Shown: positions 27,094-37,039, counted from the stretch's first letter. The stretch: DNA of 64,000 nucleotides from Aquabacterium fontiphilum (GCF_009909205.1 NZ_JAAAPN010000002.1:186001-250000); one strand, 5' to 3'. A program made the numbers and translations. Notes: generated by a model from the sequence alone, not told the origin.

Positions 27094-27351
27094 ATGGTCG
27101 TGATTCGACTCGCACGTGGCGGCTCCAAGAAGCGCCCGTTCTACAACATCGTTGCTGCCGATTCCCGCTGCCGCCGTGACGGCCGCTTCCTGGAGCGCGT
27201 GGGCTTCTACAACCCCGTGGCTTCCGGCCAGGCTGAATCGCTGCGCGTCGCCACCGACCGCATCGACTACTGGGTGAAGAACGGCGCTCAGCTGTCCGAA
27301 ACCGTGACCCGCCTGCTGCGCGAAGCCAAGGCCAAGGCCGCTGCGGCCTGA
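27094..27351 (+). CDS. rpsP: 30S ribosomal protein S16
   Basis: An 85-residue small-subunit protein with the family N-terminus ([19 protein letters not shown]) and the conserved [10 protein letters not shown]. The ATG after GAAGGA gives the usual length; longer upstream reading is leader sequence. It heads the conserved operon rpsP-rimM-trmD-rplS. Confidence 0.97.
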   Translation: MVVIRLARGGSKKRPFYNIVAADSRCRRDGRFLERVGFYNPVASGQAESLRVATDRIDYWVKNGAQLSETVTRLLREAKAKAAAA

Positions 27352-27379
27352 GCCAGCACGCCAGCCCCATTCCGGCCGC

Positions 27380-28027
27380 ATGAACAACCGCACCGTCTCT
27401 GATCGCCCTGTGCTCGAAGACGGTGAGGTGTGGCCGGAAGACGCGGTCGAAGTCGGTCGCGTGCTGGATGCCTGGGGGGTGAAGGGCGGCTTCAAGGTGT
27501 TGCCGTTTTCTTCCGAGCCCCAGGCCTTGTTCTGCACCAAACGCTGGTTTCTGCGTCCCGCAGAGGCTCAGCCCGGCGCCGCATTGCCGCGCCCGACTGC
27601 AGCCGCAGCTGCATCGGTTGCCGCTGCGCCTGCGCGCTTGTCGCGCCCCCGTTTTCTGAAAGTCCGGCAGGCACGTGAGCAGGGCGATGCCATCGTCGTC
27701 ACGGCCGAAGGCATCGATGACCGCAACACGGCCGAGTCGCTCAAGGGTGCCCGTGTCTTTGTGTCGCGCGCCGCCTTTCCGACGCCAGACGAAGACGAGT
27801 TCTACTGGGTCGACCTGATCGGCCTGGATGTGTTCAACCGCGACGGCGCCGCCCTGGGTCGCGTGGTTGATCTGCTGGACACCGGTCCTCACTGTGTGTT
27901 GCGCTGCGAGTTCGCCGATGCCGATGGCAAGCCGGCCGAGCGCCTGATCCCCTTCGTGTCGGCCTACATCGACAGCGTCAGTTTGGCCGACCGCCGTATC
28001 GTGGCCGACTGGGGTCTGGACTACTGA
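27380..28027 (+). CDS. rimM: 16S rRNA processing protein RimM
   Basis: Assists 30S head maturation by binding S19. The 215-residue protein has the RimM N-terminal barrel (EVGRVLDAWGVKGGFKVLPF) and the C-terminal PRC-barrel (EFYWVDLIGLDVFNRDGAALGRVVDL). Between the strands of the N-terminal barrel is an Ala-rich insert (about residues 66-88, AAAAASVAAAPARLS), seen in Burkholderiales and probably a flexible loop. It follows rpsP by 28 bases. Confidence 0.95.
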   Translation: MNNRTVSDRPVLEDGEVWPEDAVEVGRVLDAWGVKGGFKVLPFSSEPQALFCTKRWFLRPAEAQPGAALPRPTAAAAASVAAAPARLSRPRFLKVRQAREQGDAIVVTAEGIDDRNTAESLKGARVFVSRAAFPTPDEDEFYWVDLIGLDVFNRDGAALGRVVDLLDTGPHCVLRCEFADADGKPAERLIPFVSAYIDSVSLADRRIVADWGLDY

Positions 28028-28041
28028 CCCGAGGGCCGCCC

Positions 28042-28848
28042 ATGGCCGTCCGTTTCGACGTCATCACCCTGTTTCCTGAGCTGTTCGGGCCGTTTCAGCA
28101 TGTCGGCGTCACGCGCCGGGCGTTCGAGCAGCGCCTGGTCGATGTGCACCTGTGGCCGCTGCGCGAGCACGCCGAAGGCGCCTACCGGCGGGTGGATGAT
28201 CGGCCGTTTGGCGGTGGCCCTGGCATGGTCATGCTGGTGGAGCCCCTGGCGCGCTGCCTGGCCGCCATCCGCGCCGAGCAGGCCGCCAGCGGTGCCCCGC
28301 GCCTGCCCGTGCTGTTGTTCAGCCCCGCTGGCCGCCCCCTGACCCAGTCGCGCGTGGCCGAACTGGCGCAATCGCCGGGCTGCGTGCTGCTGTGCGGGCG
28401 TTACGAGGGCATTGACCAGCGCTTCATCGACGCCCACGTGGACGAAGAGGTCAGCCTCGGCGATTACGTGCTCTCGGGGGGCGAGCTGCCCGCGCTCACA
28501 CTGATGGACGCCGTGGCCCGGCTGCAGCCGGGTGTGCTGCACGACGCCGCCTCGCACGAGCAGGACAGCTTTTCCAACGGGCTGCTCGACTGCCCGCATT
28601 ACAGCCGGCCCGAGGTGTTGCGCCTTGCGGCGCGCGATGCGGCCGCATCGGGTGACGCAGGAGAGACGGTCGAGATGCCGGTGCCGCCGGTGCTGCTGTC
28701 AGGTCACCACGCCGAGATCGCCCGCTGGCGGCGCGAGCAACAACTGGCGCTGACGGCACGCCGTCGCCCCGAGCTGATCGAGGCTGCGCGGGCGCGCGGT
28801 GAGCTCTCGCGCAAGGATGAAGACTTTCTCCGCGGATTGACGCTATAA
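28042..28848 (+). CDS. trmD: tRNA (guanine-37-N1)-methyltransferase
   Basis: Methylates G37 of tRNAs with G36, preventing frameshifts. The 268-residue SPOUT enzyme shows FDVITLFPELF at the start, the trefoil-knot SAM site (LLCGRYEGIDQRF, then SLGDYVLSGGELPAL) and DSFSNGLLDCPHYSRPEV. Third gene of the operon; a promoter-like TATAAT for rplS overlaps its 3' end. Confidence 0.97.
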   Translation: MAVRFDVITLFPELFGPFQHVGVTRRAFEQRLVDVHLWPLREHAEGAYRRVDDRPFGGGPGMVMLVEPLARCLAAIRAEQAASGAPRLPVLLFSPAGRPLTQSRVAELAQSPGCVLLCGRYEGIDQRFIDAHVDEEVSLGDYVLSGGELPALTLMDAVARLQPGVLHDAASHEQDSFSNGLLDCPHYSRPEVLRLAARDAAASGDAGETVEMPVPPVLLSGHHAEIARWRREQQLALTARRRPELIEAARARGELSRKDEDFLRGLTL

Positions 28849-28849
28849 T
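28844..28849 (+). promoter_or_regulatory. Possible internal promoter for rplS
   Basis: A perfect TATAAT spans the trmD stop region, 74 bases before the rplS ATG. No strong -35 is visible. It could give rplS extra transcription independent of rpsP. Confidence 0.4.
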
Positions 28850-28922
28850 CTGCGGTTTTCCGATCCTCTACCCGGCCAACCCGATTTCTTCAGGCGCGGG
28901 CACGATCATCTAGGAGCCTCTG

Positions 28923-29279
28923 ATGTCCAACATCATCCAACAGCTCGAGCAGGAAGAAATTGCTCGTCTGAACAAGAACATCCCCGAGTTTGCCCCTGGC
29001 GACACCGTGATCGTCAGCGTCAACGTGGTGGAAGGTACCCGCAAGCGCGTCCAGGCCTACGAAGGCGTGGTCATCGCCCGGCGCAACCGCGGCCTGAACT
29101 CCAGCTTCATCGTTCGCAAGATTTCGAGCGGCGAAGGCGTCGAGCGGACGTTCCAGCTGTACAGCCCGCTGATCGCCGGCATCGAAGTCAAGCGCCGTGG
29201 CGACGTGCGCCGCGCCAAGCTGTACTACCTCCGTCAGCGTTCCGGCAAGTCCGCACGCATCAAGGAAAAGCTCGCCTGA
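28923..29279 (+). CDS. rplS: 50S ribosomal protein L19
   Basis: A 118-residue large-subunit protein at the 30S-50S interface. It shows the family pattern: [43 protein letters not shown] and the terminal [19 protein letters not shown]. Last gene of the ribosomal/tRNA-modification operon. Confidence 0.97.
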   Translation: MSNIIQQLEQEEIARLNKNIPEFAPGDTVIVSVNVVEGTRKRVQAYEGVVIARRNRGLNSSFIVRKISSGEGVERTFQLYSPLIAGIEVKRRGDVRRAKLYYLRQRSGKSARIKEKLA

Positions 29280-29342
29280 TCGGCGGGCGCGTGGCGGTGC
29301 ACCACACGGTCCCGCCACGGTTGCTGCGCTCCTTGCGCTCTC

Positions 29343-29377
29343 AAGCCGCTCTCGCGTTGGCGACGGCGGCTTTTCTC
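29343..29377 (+). terminator. Terminator after rplS
   Basis: AAGCCGC (29343-29349) pairs with GCGGCTT (29366-29372) and is followed by TTCTC; the loop can fold a little further. It lies about 65 bases after the rplS stop and just before the NUDIX start. Confidence 0.55.
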
Positions 29378-29388
29378 ATGGTCGCTTC

Positions 29389-30078
29389 ATGTCGCTGATC
29401 ATTGATCCCCGTCGCGCCGATCTGCTCGGGCTGGACGAGCACCTGCCGCCCGTCGACTCGACCCGCTGGTCGCGCGACGCGCTGCTGGACCGCTTCCGTC
29501 GTCCGCCGGTTTGGCGGCCGGAGGTCGAGGTCGAGCGCTGGGTGCCCGCAGCCGAGCCGGTGGCCGCGGCCGTGCTGGTGCCGCTGGTCATGCGCGACGA
29601 GGCGGCGGTGCTGCTGACCCAGCGCACCTCGCACCTGCGCAAGCACGCCGGACAGATCAGCTTCCCCGGTGGGCGCAGCGAGCCCGACGACCCCACCCCC
29701 GTGGCGACCGCCTTGCGCGAGGCCCATGAGGAGATCGGCTTGGCGCCGGAGCGCGTGCAGGTGCTGGGCAGCTTGCCCACCTACACCACGGCCACCGGCT
29801 TCATCGTCACGCCGGTGGTGGGCCTGATCGAGCCGGCGCCCCATGAGCATCCGCTGCTGGCGCTGCAGCCCGATCCGGGTGAGGTCGAGGAGGCCTTCGA
29901 GGTGCCGCTGCACTTTCTGATGAACCCGCGTCACCACCAGCGCCGCGCGTTCGACTTCGCGGGCAACCAGCTGTCGTTCTTCTCCATGCCCTGGCAGTCA
30001 GCGGCTGACAAGGAGTACTTCATCTGGGGCGCGACTGCGGCGATGTTGCGTAATCTGTACCGATTCCTGTCTGCCTGA
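29389..30078 (+). CDS. NUDIX hydrolase, CoA pyrophosphatase (NudL) type
   Basis: A 229-residue protein. The UPF0035/NudL signature LLTQRTSHLRKHAGQISFPGG directly precedes a NUDIX box ending REAHEEIGL. Family members cleave CoA or acyl-CoA to 3',5'-ADP and phosphopantetheine. The ATG giving MSLIIDPRRADLLGLDEHL was chosen; the open frame extends 64 codons further through the rplS terminator and is not credible there. It lies between rplS and the CbiB-like gene, a common Burkholderiales order. Confidence 0.88.
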   Translation: MSLIIDPRRADLLGLDEHLPPVDSTRWSRDALLDRFRRPPVWRPEVEVERWVPAAEPVAAAVLVPLVMRDEAAVLLTQRTSHLRKHAGQISFPGGRSEPDDPTPVATALREAHEEIGLAPERVQVLGSLPTYTTATGFIVTPVVGLIEPAPHEHPLLALQPDPGEVEEAFEVPLHFLMNPRHHQRRAFDFAGNQLSFFSMPWQSAADKEYFIWGATAAMLRNLYRFLSA

Positions 30079-30133
30079 TGCGGGTGCCCATTTCCGGCCA
30101 TCGGCCGGCGCCCGTGGCAGCTATGATCCCGGC

Positions 30134-31132
30134 ATGAGTTTCTTCGCGGTGCTGTTTGCGCTTCTGGCCGAGCAGCTCAAACCCCTGTCCAACCTCAATC
30201 CCATCCACCACGGGCTGGTGGGCTGGGTGCGCTGGGCCGGTCGCAATTTCGACGCAGGCGACGAGGTCCATGCCAAGGTCGTCTGGGGTGTGACCGTGGT
30301 GGCGCCGGCCGTGCTGGTGGCGCTGGTCTATGTGCTGATCGACCGCTACAGCACGGTGCTGGCCCTGCTGTTCGACGTGGCCATTCTGTATTTCACGTTG
30401 GGCTTTCGGCAGTTCAGCCACCACTTCACCGCCATCCGCGACGCGCTGGAGCAGGGCCGTGAAGACCGTGCGCGCGAGTTGCTGGCCCACTGGCAGAACC
30501 TGGACGCCAGCGAACTGCCCCGCACCGAGATCCTGCGCCACGTGCTCGAGTATTCGTTGCTGGCGGCGCACCGCCATGTGTTCGGCGTGTTCTTCTGGTT
30601 CGTGGCGCTGTCGACCGTGGGCCTGGGCCCGGCCGGCGCGGTGCTCTATCGCATGGCCGAGTTCGCCAGCCGCTATTGGTCGTACAAGAGCCAGGTCACC
30701 GGCACGCCCACGCACGACCGGCTCATGGGTCTGTCGCAAACGCTGTTTTCCTGGCTGGACCACGTCCCGGCCCGCCTGACGGCCTTCGGTTTTGCCGTGG
30801 TCGGCAACTTCGAGGACGCGGTGGATGCCTGGCGGCGCCACGCCGTGCTGTGGGTGCGGGCCAACGAGGGCACCATCCTGTCGGCGGCCTCCGGCGCGTT
30901 GGGCGTGCGCCTGGGTGGGCAGGTGGCACCCAGCGTGGCCGAGCAGGCACGCGATGTCAGTCGCACCATGACCCAGGGCGACACGCCCGACGTCATCCAG
31001 GCGCAAGGCAGCACCTTCGGAGCCGACCCCCAGCCGGCGCACTTGCGCAGCGTGGTGGGCCTGATCTGGCGTTCCGTCGTGCTGTGGATGCTGTTGCTGG
31101 CCTTGCTGTCGCTGGCCAACCTCATCGGTTGA
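30134..31132 (+). CDS. CobD/CbiB-family membrane protein
   Basis: A 332-residue inner-membrane protein. It has the family features: an N-terminal FFAVLFALLAEQLKPL, a helix at ILYFTLGFRQFSHHF, and membrane segments at the centre (FGVFFWFVALSTVGLGPAG) and C-terminus (WMLLLALLSLANLIG). CbiB/CobD attaches aminopropanol in cobalamin synthesis and AmpE is a related protein of unclear role. No other cobalamin gene is nearby and this gene keeps this housekeeping position in the order, so a role in B12 is doubtful. Confidence 0.75.
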   Translation: MSFFAVLFALLAEQLKPLSNLNPIHHGLVGWVRWAGRNFDAGDEVHAKVVWGVTVVAPAVLVALVYVLIDRYSTVLALLFDVAILYFTLGFRQFSHHFTAIRDALEQGREDRARELLAHWQNLDASELPRTEILRHVLEYSLLAAHRHVFGVFFWFVALSTVGLGPAGAVLYRMAEFASRYWSYKSQVTGTPTHDRLMGLSQTLFSWLDHVPARLTAFGFAVVGNFEDAVDAWRRHAVLWVRANEGTILSAASGALGVRLGGQVAPSVAEQARDVSRTMTQGDTPDVIQAQGSTFGADPQPAHLRSVVGLIWRSVVLWMLLLALLSLANLIG

Positions 31133-31166
31133 CGCAGCTGGCCTCGTCTCGCCGCCGGGCCCGCCG

Positions 31167-31439
31167 TCAACAGGCAGGCAGTGCGCGGGCCCGCGTGAGC
31201 CAGTCGCGCAGCGCCCCGACCATGTCGGCCTGGCTGAATGAGCAGCTTTCTTCGGTGAACAGCGCGGCGCTTTCCAACTGGCTCAGCACGCGCTCGAGCA
31301 CTTCCAGATAGCGCGCCGGCAGTGCCGGTTGATGCGCGTGCGCGGCGTCGCGCCACTGGCGGGTCAACTCGCTGACAGGCAGGCTGCCGGCGGCAAAGGC
31401 ATCGAGGGTGGGGGCCAGGGCGGCAAGGCGATCGGTCAT
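31167..31439 (-). CDS. Conserved small protein of unknown function
   Basis: A 90-residue, probably helical protein (LDAFAAGSLPVSELTRQWRDAAHAH, then LPARYLEVLERVLSQLE), without membrane segments or metal motifs. It lies just after rsgA on the same strand, so is probably cotranscribed. I do not recognise a function; it is kept because it fills the gap neatly and has good codon use. Confidence 0.6.
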   Translation of the reverse strand: MTDRLAALAPTLDAFAAGSLPVSELTRQWRDAAHAHQPALPARYLEVLERVLSQLESAALFTEESCSFSQADMVGALRDWLTRARALPAC

Positions 31440-31457
31440 GGCGTGACGGGGCGGGGG

Positions 31458-32417
31458 TCACCAGCGGGGCTGGCTGAGTTCATCGAACAAGGCGGTATAC
31501 AGGCCCAGCCGCGTCGGGCTGATGTCGCCACGCGCCGCGGCGGCCTGTACGGCGCAGCCCGGTTCCTGGCGGTGTGTGCAGTTGTGGAAACGGCAGTCGG
31601 CCACGTGGGGCGCCAGATCGGGCATCAGGCGGGCCAGGTCCATGGGCGCGATGTGGTGCAGACCGAACTCTTGAAAGCCCGGCGAGTCGATCACGGCAGT
31701 GGTATGGGCCGCATCCAGCCAGTACCACAGCGAGCTGGTCGTGGTGTGGCGGCCGGAGTTCAAGGCCTGCGAGATCTCGCCCACGGCCGCGGCGGCGTCA
31801 GGCAGCAGCGTGTTGATCAGCGTGCTCTTGCCGGCGCCCGAGGGGCCGAGCACCAGCGTGGCGCGGTCTGCCAGCAGCGGCATGACCTGGCTGCGCGCGG
31901 CCTCAGCCTCCTGCTTGAGCGAGAGTTCGACCACGCGGTAGCCCATGGCGGTGTAGGGCGTCAGGCGCGCCCGGGCCTGCGGCGCGCCGGGCAGGTCAAT
32001 CTTGTTGAGCACGATGGTCACCGGGATGTCGGCGGCCTTGGCCGCAATCAGCGCGCGCGTGAGCTGCACCTCGCTGAACACGGGCTCCACGGCGATCCAC
32101 ATCAGCAACTGGTCAAGGTTGGCGGCAAACGATTTGCTGCGCCATTCGTCCTGCCGATACAGCAGGTTGCGCCGGTCGTTGACCGCCACGATGACGCCCT
32201 CGTCACCGCCTTCGAGCGTGGGCTGCCAGATGACCCGGTCGCCCACCACAGCTTCGGATTTCTTGCCCCGTGGGTGACAGATCAGGCGCTGCCCGTCAGC
32301 TTGCTCGACGATGACGTGGCGCCCATGGGTGGCCACCACCAGGCCCGTCTGACCACTGGCCGGTGCGGCGCGTTCGCGGCCCTTGCGCCCCTGCGCGCCG
32401 TGCTGGCTGCGCTTCAT
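31458..32417 (-). CDS. rsgA: Ribosome small subunit-dependent GTPase RsgA
   Basis: Circularly permuted GTPase acting late in 30S maturation. The 319 residues hold an N-terminal OB fold (GLVVATHGRHVIVEQADG), the permuted G motifs (NKIDLPG as G4, then the P-loop GPSGAGKSTLINTLLP, then DSPGFQEFGL as G3) and a C-terminal zinc knuckle (CRFHNCTHRQEPGCAV). Its start overlaps the phhB stop (ATGA). Confidence 0.96.
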   Translation of the reverse strand: MKRSQHGAQGRKGRERAAPASGQTGLVVATHGRHVIVEQADGQRLICHPRGKKSEAVVGDRVIWQPTLEGGDEGVIVAVNDRRNLLYRQDEWRSKSFAANLDQLLMWIAVEPVFSEVQLTRALIAAKAADIPVTIVLNKIDLPGAPQARARLTPYTAMGYRVVELSLKQEAEAARSQVMPLLADRATLVLGPSGAGKSTLINTLLPDAAAAVGEISQALNSGRHTTTSSLWYWLDAAHTTAVIDSPGFQEFGLHHIAPMDLARLMPDLAPHVADCRFHNCTHRQEPGCAVQAAAARGDISPTRLGLYTALFDELSQPRW

Positions 32418-32764
32418 GCAGCCAGGGCGTCCACGTGGGCGGCGCAGATGAAATCGTTGATCGACAGGCCACCGACCGAGTGGGTGGACCAGCTCAGTGT
32501 GCAGCGGTTGTAGCTCACCTGCATGTCGGGGTGGTGATCCTGTTCGTGGGCAATGGCGGCCACGGCGTTGACGAAGGCCATGGTGGCGTGGAAGTCGGCA
32601 AAGGTGAACGTGCGGGTGAGCACGGCGGTGCGGCCATGCCCTTCGAGCGACCAGCCCGCCAACTGGGGCAACAGCGCGGCCTGGGCATCGGGCGCCAGTG
32701 CGGGGCCGCTCTGGTGGCTGCAGCGTTGTTGCGCCAGCGGAAGGGGGGCGATAGGGGGCGTCAT
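32414..32764 (-). CDS. phhB: Pterin-4a-carbinolamine dehydratase
   Basis: Recycles the pterin-4a-carbinolamine made by aromatic amino acid hydroxylases. The 116-residue protein has the family core (FTFADFHATMAFVNAVAAIAHEQDHHPDMQVSYNRC, whose HHPD is the catalytic region, and LSWSTHSVGGLSINDF). The start at MTPPIAPL was chosen; the open frame runs on upstream opposite the protease gene in a different frame. It is part of a run with M48 protease and rsgA. Confidence 0.93.
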   Translation of the reverse strand: MTPPIAPLPLAQQRCSHQSGPALAPDAQAALLPQLAGWSLEGHGRTAVLTRTFTFADFHATMAFVNAVAAIAHEQDHHPDMQVSYNRCTLSWSTHSVGGLSINDFICAAHVDALAA

Positions 32765-32769
32765 GGTGC

Positions 32770-34047
32770 TCACGTCGGTGCGGCCTGGGCCTTCATTGCG
32801 GCCAGGCGCTCGATGGCCGGAGGATGGGAGTAGTAGAAACGCACGTACAGCGGATCGGGCGTCAAGGTGGACGAGTTGTCCTTGTACAGCTTGATCAGCG
32901 CCATGGCCAGGTCGTGGCCGCTGGCCTGCTGGCAGGCATAGGTGTCGGCTTCGTACTCGTCGCGGCGCGACAGCGCCGAGAACACGGGCGCCACGAAGAA
33001 CATCACCGGTGGCAGCGCCAGCATGAACAGCAGCAGGGCGAGCGCATCGTTGGGTGCCTGCAGATTGGGCATGACGCCCAGCCCCTGGTAGAAGCCGACC
33101 TGGTTGGACAACCAGCCCAGCAGCGCAAAGCCCGCCAGGCTGATGCCAAACATCATGACCATGCGCTTGAGCACGTGGCGGTGCTTGAAATGGCCCAGTT
33201 CGTGGGCCAGCACGGCCTCGACCTCGCCATGCGAGAGCTTGGCCAGCAGCGTGTCGAAGAACACCACTCGTTTGGCGCGACCCAGGCCGGTGAAATAGGC
33301 GTTGGCGTGGGCCGAGCGCCGGCTGCCGTCCATCACGAACAAGCCCTTGGACTGAAAGCCGCAGCGTTGCATCAGCGCCTGCACGCGCTCGGCGAGGTAA
33401 GTGTCCTTCAGCGGCTCGAACTTGTTGAACAGCGGCGCGATGAACAGCGGGAAGATCACCATCAGCAGCAGGCTGAAGGCCACCCAGGCCGCCCACGCCC
33501 ACAGCCACCACAGGTCGCCCGCCGCCCCCATCAGCCACAGGATGAGCGCCGCAATCGGCCCCCCCAGCAGCACGCCGACCAGCACGCCCTTGAACTGGTC
33601 GCCCAGCCACGTGCCCCACGACATGCGGTTGAAGCCGTGGCGCTGCTCGATGCGGAAGGTGTTCCAGGCATCGAGCGGCAATTCGATGAGCCCACCGATC
33701 AGCAGGAAGGCCCCCACCAGCACCAGCTGATAGGCCAGACCGCCCCATTCGGGATACACCGCCTCGCGCACGACGCCGTTAAGCCAGCCCAGACCGCCCA
33801 GCAAGGTCCAGCCGAGCAAGACGGCGGTGGACACGGCGGTGTTGACCAGGCCGAAGCGCAGCTTGTCGAGCGTGTAGTTGGCGGCGCGCTGGTGGCTGCT
33901 CAGCGACACGTCCTGCGCGAAGGCTGGCGGTACGGCGTCGCGGTGCCGCGCGACGTGACGGGTCTGGCGGCCATCCAGCCACAACCGCGTCAACAGGGAG
34001 GCGACCACGAAGAAGGCAAAAATCAGGGTGACGGTGCTGGCATCCAT
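32770..34047 (-). CDS. M48-family (Ste24-type) membrane metalloprotease
   Basis: A 425-residue multi-spanning zinc protease. N-terminal membrane helices ([20 protein letters not shown]) are followed by the Peptidase_M48 N-terminal region, the zinc site HELGH in [16 protein letters not shown], and the third ligand region [10 protein letters not shown]. Ste24 homologues in bacteria are linked to membrane protein quality control; CAAX processing is not expected here. It diverges from orn and is followed by phhB. Confidence 0.93.
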   Translation of the reverse strand: MDASTVTLIFAFFVVASLLTRLWLDGRQTRHVARHRDAVPPAFAQDVSLSSHQRAANYTLDKLRFGLVNTAVSTAVLLGWTLLGGLGWLNGVVREAVYPEWGGLAYQLVLVGAFLLIGGLIELPLDAWNTFRIEQRHGFNRMSWGTWLGDQFKGVLVGVLLGGPIAALILWLMGAAGDLWWLWAWAAWVAFSLLLMVIFPLFIAPLFNKFEPLKDTYLAERVQALMQRCGFQSKGLFVMDGSRRSAHANAYFTGLGRAKRVVFFDTLLAKLSHGEVEAVLAHELGHFKHRHVLKRMVMMFGISLAGFALLGWLSNQVGFYQGLGVMPNLQAPNDALALLLFMLALPPVMFFVAPVFSALSRRDEYEADTYACQQASGHDLAMALIKLYKDNSSTLTPDPLYVRFYYSHPPAIERLAAMKAQAAPT

Positions 34048-34082
34048 GGAGCGAGAGTGTACGTTTGCCGCACAATCCGTTC

Positions 34083-34679
34083 ATGACCGAAGCCTTTACC
34101 TCCGATTCGACGCCCGACGGGGCACCGGCCACCCTGGCCAAGAGCGACCAGAACCTGATCTGGATCGACCTCGAAATGACCGGCCTGAAGCCGGAGAGCG
34201 ACCGCATCATCGAGATTGCCGTGGTGGTGACCAGCCCCGATCTGGCGGTGCGCATCGAAGGGCCGGTGTTCGCGGTGCACCAGACGGATGCTGTCCTTAA
34301 CGGCATGGACGCCTGGAACAAAGGCACCCACGGCCGCAGCGGCCTGATTGACCGCGTCAAGGCGTCTACCGTCAACGAAGAGCAGGCGGCCAAGGCCGTG
34401 ATCGATTTCCTCAAGCAGTACGTGCCGGCCAACAAGTCGCCGATGTGCGGCAACTCGATCTGCCAGGACCGGCGCTTTCTGGCCAACTACATGCCCACGC
34501 TGGAAGCCTTCTTCCACTACCGCAACCTCGATGTCAGCACGCTCAAGGAACTGGCCAAGCGCTGGAAACCGGGTCTGGCCGAGGGTTTCAAGAAGGCGCA
34601 GAAGCACACCGCGCTGGCCGACATCCACGAGTCCATCGACGAGCTGGCGTACTACCGCGAGCACTTTCTGGTGAAGTAA
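34083..34679 (+). CDS. orn: Oligoribonuclease
   Basis: DEDDh 3'-5' exoribonuclease that finishes degradation of 2-5-nt RNA, including pGpG from c-di-GMP turnover. The 198 residues include [21 protein letters not shown] (first Asp-Glu), [16 protein letters not shown] and the C-terminal [14 protein letters not shown] (His and Asp). An N-terminal tail of about 20 residues before the domain makes it slightly longer than the E. coli enzyme. ATG at 34083 was chosen; a start six codons earlier is possible. Confidence 0.97.
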   Translation: MTEAFTSDSTPDGAPATLAKSDQNLIWIDLEMTGLKPESDRIIEIAVVVTSPDLAVRIEGPVFAVHQTDAVLNGMDAWNKGTHGRSGLIDRVKASTVNEEQAAKAVIDFLKQYVPANKSPMCGNSICQDRRFLANYMPTLEAFFHYRNLDVSTLKELAKRWKPGLAEGFKKAQKHTALADIHESIDELAYYREHFLVK

Positions 34680-34684
34680 GGGCC

Positions 34685-35047
34685 GTGACCGTGATCGTCC
34701 GCTTCGATGCCCCGACCGGCGCCGGGACCATCGATCATCCTCGCCCGGATCGGCTGGAGCAAGGCAACCCGCGCCGCGAGACCTGGGCGCTGTATGAATC
34801 GGCCGACGGGGTGATGAGCAGTGGCATCTGGGCCTGCGAGGTCGGGCGCTGGCGCATCGTGTTTCCGCCCGGCAAGCACGAGTATTTTTTCGTGCTCGAA
34901 GGTCTGGTGCGCCTGCACGACCAAGACGGCGGCTACACCGAGGTGGCTGCGGGCCAGGGCGCCGTGATCCCGGGCGGCTTTGAGGGTGCGTTCGAGGTGG
35001 TGGCGCCCGTGCGCAAGCATTTCGTGGTGGTCACCCACCCGGGCTGA
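34685..35047 (+). CDS. Small cupin-domain protein
   Basis: A 120-residue cupin like the DUF861 group: GIWACEVGRWRIVFPPGKHEYFFVLEG then VIPGGFEGAFEVV. These often bind a metal or small ligand; the substrate is unknown. The GTG start lies 5 bases after the orn stop, so it is probably co-translated with orn; the ORF extends further upstream over orn but that part is not used. Confidence 0.8.
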   Translation: MTVIVRFDAPTGAGTIDHPRPDRLEQGNPRRETWALYESADGVMSSGIWACEVGRWRIVFPPGKHEYFFVLEGLVRLHDQDGGYTEVAAGQGAVIPGGFEGAFEVVAPVRKHFVVVTHPG

Positions 35048-35080
35048 TCGCGCCGTGCGCGGCCATCACGGCCTGCCCGA

Positions 35081-35977
35081 TCACGTCCTGCGCCAGGGCC
35101 AGGCCGCGACCGCCCCGGCCAGCAGCTCGCCCAGGGTCGCGCCTGACGCGTTCACACCCAGCACGGCGGCGGCCTGCTGGACGGCGGCCACAGGGTCGCG
35201 CAGATCGAGCGCCTGCGCGCCGTTCTGCTTCGAGAGTTTTTCGCCGTTGTCACCGCACACCAGCGGGGTGTGCAGGTAGGCCGGCGTGGGCGCCCCCAGG
35301 CAGCGCTGCAGCCAGATCTGGCGGGGCGTGTTGTCGGCCAGGTCTTCGCCCCGCACGACATGGGTGATGCCCTGTTCGGCGTCGTCGACCACCACGGCCA
35401 GCTGGTAGGCCCACAGCCCGTCGGCCCGGCGGATCACGAAGTCGCCCACCGCGTCGTGCAGCACCTGGTGCTGCGCGCCCAGGCGCCGGTCTGTCCAGGC
35501 GATGTGGCCGTGCGGGTCGTCGGCATCCGGCACGCGCAGGCGCCAGGCGCGGGCTGGCCGACCCTGCAGCCCGCCTTGCTCGGGTCGGCAGGTGCCGGGA
35601 TAGGTCAGTTCGCCGTGACGCGGCTTGAGTCGCCCCAGCGCCGCATTGGCGCGGGCGATGTCGGCCCGGGTGCAGGCGCAGCCATAGGCCAGGCCGGCGT
35701 CGACGAGGCGGTTCAGCGCCGCCTCGTAGGCCGCACCGCGCCGGCTTTGCCACATCACGTCGCCATCCGGGTGCAGGCCGCAGCGCGCGAGCTGATCGAG
35801 GATCAGCGCATCCGCCCCCGGCACACACCGGGGCGTGTCCACGTCTTCAATGCGCACGCGCCACTGGCCGCCGTGCGCGCGCGCATCCAGCCAGCTGGCG
35901 AGCGCCGCCACCAGCGAGCCGGCATGCAACGGGCCGGTTGGCGAGGGAGCAAAACGCCCCACGTAGGACACGCTCAC
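35081..35977 (-). CDS. gluQ: Glutamyl-Q tRNA(Asp) synthetase
   Basis: Attaches glutamate to queuosine in tRNA-Asp. The 298-residue protein resembles the glutamyl-tRNA synthetase catalytic core without an anticodon domain: [22 protein letters not shown] contains the HIGH equivalent, GCACTRADI gives zinc-site cysteines, and [10 protein letters not shown] matches KMSKS. The GTG start overlaps the LysR stop (GTGA), and the longer open frame upstream is not credible. Confidence 0.93.
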   Translation of the reverse strand: MSVSYVGRFAPSPTGPLHAGSLVAALASWLDARAHGGQWRVRIEDVDTPRCVPGADALILDQLARCGLHPDGDVMWQSRRGAAYEAALNRLVDAGLAYGCACTRADIARANAALGRLKPRHGELTYPGTCRPEQGGLQGRPARAWRLRVPDADDPHGHIAWTDRRLGAQHQVLHDAVGDFVIRRADGLWAYQLAVVVDDAEQGITHVVRGEDLADNTPRQIWLQRCLGAPTPAYLHTPLVCGDNGEKLSKQNGAQALDLRDPVAAVQQAAAVLGVNASGATLGELLAGAVAAWPWRRT

Positions 35978-36921
35978 AGCACCAGCCCCTCGTGCAAATC
36001 CAGCAAGGCGCGTCGCGTGGTGGCGCTGCCGAGCTGGTGCAGCCACCAGCTCAGGGCCATGCCGGGCGGCAGGTCGCCCTGGCGCCAGGCGTAGTGCGGC
36101 CGGGCGATGCGGGGCGGACAGTCCACCTGCTTGCACACCAGCCGGCCTGCGGCCACGTGGGGCCGCACGATGGGCTCGGGCAGAAAGCCGCAGCCGATGC
36201 CGCGCAACTGGGCTTCGAGCTTGGCGGCCATCGAGGGCACAGTGAGCACGTCCTGGCCCGGCAGGATGCCCACCGTGGTCGGCTCCAGCCCGCGCGCCGT
36301 GTCGGCCACGGCCACCACCCGATGTCGGGCCAGCTCGGTGGTGGACACGGGTTCAGGCGCCTGGACGAGTGGGTGGTGAGGGGCCACGGTCAGCACGAAG
36401 TGGATGTCGCCGATGGCTTCGGCGCGGATGCCGGGGATGGCGGCCCGGTCGGCCGCCACACCGATGGCCAGGTCGGCTTCGCCCGAGACCAGCGCTTCCC
36501 AGGTTCCGGTGAGCACCTCGCTGCGCATGCGCAGCCGGGTGGGCGGCGACAAGGTGTAGAAGGCCTCTATCAGATCGAAGACGGCGTGTGGCGCGATGGC
36601 CTTGTCGACCGCAATCGTGAGCTCGGCCTCCCAGCCGGAGGCCACGCGCTTGACCCGGTTGGCCACGGCGTCCATCTGTTGCAGCAGCAGTCGGCCTTCG
36701 CGCAGCAGCTCATCGCCGGCGGCGGTGAGTCGGGCCTGCCGGCTGCTGCGGTCGAACAGCAGCACATCCAGCGCGTCTTCCAGCTGGCGCACGCTGTAGG
36801 TCAACGCCGACGGCACCTTGCCCAGCTCGCGGGCCGCTGCAGCAAAGCTGCCCGTGCGGGCAATCGTCACCATCATCTGGAGCGCTTCGGGGGTGAGCAC
36901 GTGGCGGCGGTCTTGCGGCAT
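35974..36921 (-). CDS. LysR-family transcriptional regulator
   Basis: A 315-residue regulator with the N-terminal LysR helix-turn-helix ([36 protein letters not shown]) and a LysR substrate-binding domain from about residue 90. It diverges from the pirin gene, with 118 bases between; such divergent LysR/pirin pairs are common and the regulator probably controls the pirin gene. Its stop overlaps the gluQ start. Confidence 0.93.
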   Translation of the reverse strand: MPQDRRHVLTPEALQMMVTIARTGSFAAAARELGKVPSALTYSVRQLEDALDVLLFDRSSRQARLTAAGDELLREGRLLLQQMDAVANRVKRVASGWEAELTIAVDKAIAPHAVFDLIEAFYTLSPPTRLRMRSEVLTGTWEALVSGEADLAIGVAADRAAIPGIRAEAIGDIHFVLTVAPHHPLVQAPEPVSTTELARHRVVAVADTARGLEPTTVGILPGQDVLTVPSMAAKLEAQLRGIGCGFLPEPIVRPHVAAGRLVCKQVDCPPRIARPHYAWRQGDLPPGMALSWWLHQLGSATTRRALLDLHEGLVL

Positions 36922-37039
36922 ACGGGCATTCAATTGTTTTGAACGGTGCCGACAGTGTGCCTCAGCCCGAGCCGGGGCGGTGGTCCGTACAGTGAATCCA
37001 TGGCCGCACCGCTGCCACCTCACACGAAAGGAGCCCACC

